Origin: an uncultured Ruminococcus sp.
GTDB lineage: Bacteria > Bacillota > Clostridia > Oscillospirales > Ruminococcaceae
DNA length: 64,000 nt
Assembly (NCBI GenBank): GCA_900538575.1
Contig: UPZA01000001.1
Span: forward strand, 186,001-250,000
Reading direction: 5' to 3'
A model generated the notes under the pieces. The model made no database searches. It worked only from the letters and a program-made list of their open reading frames with translations, and had not been told where the DNA came from. A program made the translations under genes and the position numbers. The stretch's first letter is position 1, and each line of letters opens with the position of its first letter. This document shows, piece after piece, positions 61,016-64,000 of this stretch.

Positions 61016-61844
61016 AAGCTCCTCCTTATCCTACGACGACAGCGTAATAAGAGCCTGCCGTTATCGTAGTGTCGCTTGATATTTTGATTATTACGTTTGA
61101 TCTGCTGTTTATCGTGATATCGCACATCACCTTTTCACCGCTTGACGTATACACGTCGCATAGTACGGCGGTATCGTTTCCAGCAAGCGATAAACCGTGA
61201 TTGCACGCCCAAGTACATACGCCGTTTGCAGGAGTAAGAGCAGGGCATAGTATTTTAGCCTTGTGTACTCCGTTTGTAACAAGAGACTGCAGACTTTCGA
61301 TAAGGTCCTTGTTGTCCTCCACAGCCTGCGCAAGCTCGTATATGGTGTCGAGAGCCTCCGACGGCGCGCCGCCGAGCAATGAGGAAACCTTTGCGTCCGT
61401 ATACGATCTTGCGCTTGCGTAAGCCTGGGCGGCCGCTCCCGCCTCTTCGAGCGCATTCGTATCAATTACTTTAATACTCTGAACGGACGGCGAAAGGCTG
61501 CTGTTTTTCTTTTTCAATACGGTTAAAACTCCGCTTGAAGTACTTGAAAATTCAAAGGCGTCAAGCGGGTTGTAATTTATCCAGTCGGAGCCGTTGTAAA
61601 TTTTAAGGCAGTTGTTCGTTGTGTCCCAGAAAAAGCTTCCCGCAACGGGAGAATCCGGAGCGGACGACATCGCCTTGTTTTCCAGTACCGCGTTCAGCAG
61701 CTGATTGTTACATAAATCAATTCCAGTTTTTGCTTTTACACTCATAATAAAACCTCTTTTCTTAAATTTGAACATAAAAAATGCGCCCCTTACGGAACGC
61801 TTTGTAAAATATTGACTTTTATTACATAATATTGTATAATTTGT
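60986..61844. repeat. 859-bp direct repeat, copy 2
   Basis: Matches 58522-59380 base for base as far as compared by eye; divergence starts abruptly at both ends. Confidence 0.85.
61026..61745 (-). CDS. Tail fibre-associated protein, copy 2
   Basis: 239 aa from ATG 61745, same ribosome site and identical protein to copy 1 at 58562-59281. Directly upstream of fibre copy 2. The absence of any change implies very recent duplication or gene conversion. Confidence 0.75.
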   Translation of the reverse strand: MSVKAKTGIDLCNNQLLNAVLENKAMSSAPDSPVAGSFFWDTTNNCLKIYNGSDWINYNPLDAFEFSSTSSGVLTVLKKKNSSLSPSVQSIKVIDTNALEEAGAAAQAYASARSYTDAKVSSLLGGAPSEALDTIYELAQAVEDNKDLIESLQSLVTNGVHKAKILCPALTPANGVCTWACNHGLSLAGNDTAVLCDVYTSSGEKVMCDITINSRSNVIIKISSDTTITAGSYYAVVVG

Positions 61845-62072
61845 TCAAGGCATACCTAAAACGGTAGGCGGTCAATCCTGCTCCCGGAAGGGAGTGAAAG
61901 CCAATGACATGGAACGATTTCCTGACATTAGCGCTTGTTGTATGCAATATCATTCAGATATTTCAAAACGACAATAAAAAGAGATAACCGCCCACAGCTG
62001 TCAACTTAAGCGGTTATCCTGTATAATCCTAAAGTTTGGGAGCGACCGTCTATCGGTATGCCCTTTTTTATT
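61812..62072 (+). ncRNA. Candidate type I toxin transcript, copy 2
   Basis: Promoter TTGACT-N17-TATAAT (61812-61840), GGCATACC at 61849-61856, the same GGCGGTC and GCTCCC blocks, and at the 3' end GGGAGC (62038-62043), GACCGTC and GGTATGCC before CCTTTTTT. Post-ORF hairpin GATAACCGC...GCGGTTATC. Shares all structural blocks with copy 1 while the coding part differs. Confidence 0.6.
61904..61987 (+). CDS. Small hydrophobic peptide (candidate type I toxin), copy 2
   Basis: 27 aa: MTWNDF, core LTLALVVCNIIQIF, polar/basic end QNDNKKR. Ribosome site GGAAGGGAGTG. Same topology as copy 1 but almost no sequence identity, although the flanking RNA and the adjacent fibre gene are nearly identical. Confidence 0.6.
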   Translation: MTWNDFLTLALVVCNIIQIFQNDNKKR

Positions 62073-62104
62073 ATTATACAATTTTTCATAAAATATGTCA
62101 AGCG

Positions 62105-64000
62105 TTAATTTAAATAAACCGTTCCCGCCGTAGGCTCGGAAAACCTAAGGGTGACGGTGTTTTCATTCGTATACTCTATATCGCAGAGAACAACCGCTCC
62201 GGTATCGTCTATGACCGTAACCGACGGCTTTTTGTTTAAGCTGTGAAGTATCACCCAGACCTTTGCTTGAGTATCTTGCGTATATTCTCCGCTTTTATCC
62301 TTTCCTTCCCTGTCATTGTTAATATACGGATAAAACCTAACGGCGCAGTCCTCCGGAAACGAAGCCGGAAAATATTCGCAATCATTAGAAATATATACGC
62401 TTTTAAGTATGGTTCCGGAAAAAGCATAATTTCCTATGCTCTTTACACGAGGCGGTATATATACGAAATGAAGTTGATTTTGCTGTGCAAACGCCCCGTC
62501 GTCTACCGATCTGACAGAATCGGCAAGCAATATGGACGAAACGCTTCCCGTGCATACAAATTTCTCCATATAGCAGTCTACCGTCATAGTATAATCACCG
62601 ATTTCATTGTAGGTATGGCTGTAAGACTTAGCCGGAGAATATTCCTCCGACGTACCGTCTCCCCACTCTACCACGCCTTTGCAAGTACTCTCCGAATCTA
62701 TTACCGGTATTCCGGCGGCTGCCGTTCCAATATAGCTGACAGTAGTTATACAACTGCTGAAGCTTTCAAATTTCGGCTCGTCAAAGCGCCCTCTTACCGC
62801 TATATAAGCGTTAGCTCTTGTATAGTCCTCGCTTATACTTTCTCCGTGTCCGTGGCTGCATTGTATGTAAAAATTAACAGTATAAGTTTTAATTTCCGAA
62901 GTATTGACAGGAAGGGATATATCAAGCGTATGCAGTCCCCTGCAAAGATACTGCTGAACCGCAATTTTAGTGTCGTATCCGTTAATAGAATTATTTACAG
63001 TCACCGTGCCGGGCTGAATCATATCAATACATATCTGCCCCGTAATTTCTACCGGAGAACCGTATTCCTTAGGTTGAAAGCTGATACGGCAGAGCCGTTT
63101 CTGATGAGTTCCGGCAAAAACCGGAGGAAGTCTGTAAATATACTGATTACGCAGATCGGTATAAATCGGAGTATCTCCTCCGCCTCCTGACGAGGTAGTA
63201 TTTTTCCGGGATTTCGCCTGTATCATGCTGGCGTCGCTGGTTATTTTATGGGAGCCTCTGTAAGTCCAGTCGTTTTTTGTGACTAATATTCGTACACCCT
63301 GCCCCGCTACGCCTCCCGTCAAAAGAATATGGTCGCCTGCGTCTATTGTGGGATCACCGAATATTTCCGCTTCCGCTCCGTAATAAGTCAGCATAAAAAG
63401 ACGGTCGGCTATTTCCTTTAAATATTCCTCCACAACGTTAATTTCACTAAGCCGCAATATGGGATTGTCGTCAATGGCAAGCGTATTTGCAGACGTGGAT
63501 TCAGGCGGATATATATGCTTGTATTTGTCGCCTGTAAGTCCGGTCAGCGAAACGGAAACGGCGTCATAAAGTTTTTTATTCTTTATGGCTGCGGATTTTC
63601 TTTGACTGCCGTTTATTATTCTTGCATAATCCGGATACGCCTCGGAATATCTGCGGTCAAAGTTAATGATTTCAAGCTCGCCTTTTCTGTTTATGACCGC
63701 GCATGCGCATAAAAGCTGCGTTATCATTGTCAGAACGTCGCGAAAAGTTTTAATATCCTTGTTGCACGGGGCGGCTGTCGCAAAACCCATTGTCCTGCCG
63801 CCGTTGCTCATACCGGAAATATTGTATAAGCTTTCCTCCGATACGGCGACGCCGCAGTTATTGCCTATATGCCCGAGCCACAATGTAACCGGAATATCAA
63901 ACACGGAACCGTCCCCGTACGGCGGAATAAAATCCTTGTCAAACTTGACCATATCGTCATAGCATACCAGCTTTGTAGTGCGGCTATCCGGAACGCTTAT
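62105..64000 (-). CDS. Phage tail/baseplate protein with PKD and BspA-like repeats (partial)
   Basis: The frame is open to the right edge (upstream codons read KLVCYDDMVKFDKD), so the start lies outside. The N-terminal part (VAVSEESLYNISGMSNGGRT, LITQLLCACAVINRKGELEI, LYDAVSVSLTGL) is a tail-spike/hub domain of clostridial siphophages. Then GVVEWGDGTSEEYSPAKSYSH is a PKD-type beta domain and SVRSVDDGAFAQQNQLHFVYIPPRVKSIGNYAF is a BspA-type leucine-rich repeat. The C-terminus is a small beta domain (LRFSEPTAGTVYLN). PKD and LRR domains suggest adhesion to a host surface polymer or protein. Confidence 0.8.
   Translation of the reverse strand: MSVPDSRTTKLVCYDDMVKFDKDFIPPYGDGSVFDIPVTLWLGHIGNNCGVAVSEESLYNISGMSNGGRTMGFATAAPCNKDIKTFRDVLTMITQLLCACAVINRKGELEIINFDRRYSEAYPDYARIINGSQRKSAAIKNKKLYDAVSVSLTGLTGDKYKHIYPPESTSANTLAIDDNPILRLSEINVVEEYLKEIADRLFMLTYYGAEAEIFGDPTIDAGDHILLTGGVAGQGVRILVTKNDWTYRGSHKITSDASMIQAKSRKNTTSSGGGGDTPIYTDLRNQYIYRLPPVFAGTHQKRLCRISFQPKEYGSPVEITGQICIDMIQPGTVTVNNSINGYDTKIAVQQYLCRGLHTLDISLPVNTSEIKTYTVNFYIQCSHGHGESISEDYTRANAYIAVRGRFDEPKFESFSSCITTVSYIGTAAAGIPVIDSESTCKGVVEWGDGTSEEYSPAKSYSHTYNEIGDYTMTVDCYMEKFVCTGSVSSILLADSVRSVDDGAFAQQNQLHFVYIPPRVKSIGNYAFSGTILKSVYISNDCEYFPASFPEDCAVRFYPYINNDREGKDKSGEYTQDTQAKVWVILHSLNKKPSVTVIDDTGAVVLCDIEYTNENTVTLRFSEPTAGTVYLN

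Overview
The window looks like a low-to-moderate GC Gram-positive anaerobe of the Ruminococcus type (Clostridia). Evidence: a GH9 cellulase ending in a type I dockerin (cellulosomal), a lipoprotein GH5 endoglucanase, strong AGGAGG ribosome sites, textbook TTGACA-N17-TATAAT promoters and typical Firmicutes housekeeping genes. This is inferred from gene content only; no database search was run.

Layout. 1-14,449 is ordinary chromosome: the 3' end of RNase Y, a zinc phospholipase C-like protein, an EF-G paralogue, an AI-2E family permease, nadB-nadC (NAD synthesis), a GH5 cellulase, a two-component system, 6-phosphofructokinase, a NUDIX hydrolase and a CPBP protease. 14,453-21,367 (minus strand) is a compact, undamaged nine-gene phage-like cassette: terS, terL, portal, capsid, protease, connectors and a hub-like protein. 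It has no tail tube, tape measure, lysis, replication or integrase genes. Two tRNA genes (Met, Glu) follow.

21,787-48,416 is a tandem genomic island in the 3' end of tRNA-Glu. The last 23 bases of the tRNA recur at 32,838-32,860, and its last 12 bases recur at 48,405-48,416 just before what looks like the original tRNA terminator. Island A (about 11 kb) carries a truncated integrase and MobV relaxase, an excisionase-like gene, then a probable defence block: MmeI-like restriction-modification enzyme, TPR-HEPN protein (frameshifted), AlbA_2 protein, DUF4143 ATPase, and an IS66 remnant. Island B (about 15.6 kb) is a mosaic of decayed pieces: integrase and serine recombinase remnants, a phage replication block (primase-helicase, family A polymerase, DUF2815, DUF2800), a PLD-family fragment, an unusual repeat protein, a frameshifted HNH nuclease and DNA methyltransferases.

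48,630-53,833 returns to chromosome: the dockerin-bearing GH9 cellulase divergent from an AraC regulator, a dockerin fossil, and an MFS exporter behind a 12-codon leader peptide and a stem structure. From about 54.3 kb to beyond the right edge lies a second, apparently healthy prophage (minus strand): C5 and adenine methylases, Cro-like regulator, amidase, holins, duplicated tail-fibre genes and a baseplate protein with PKD and leucine-rich repeats. Two opposite-strand transcription units of type I toxin design sit between the tail genes. They share promoter and UTRs but encode different small hydrophobic peptides.
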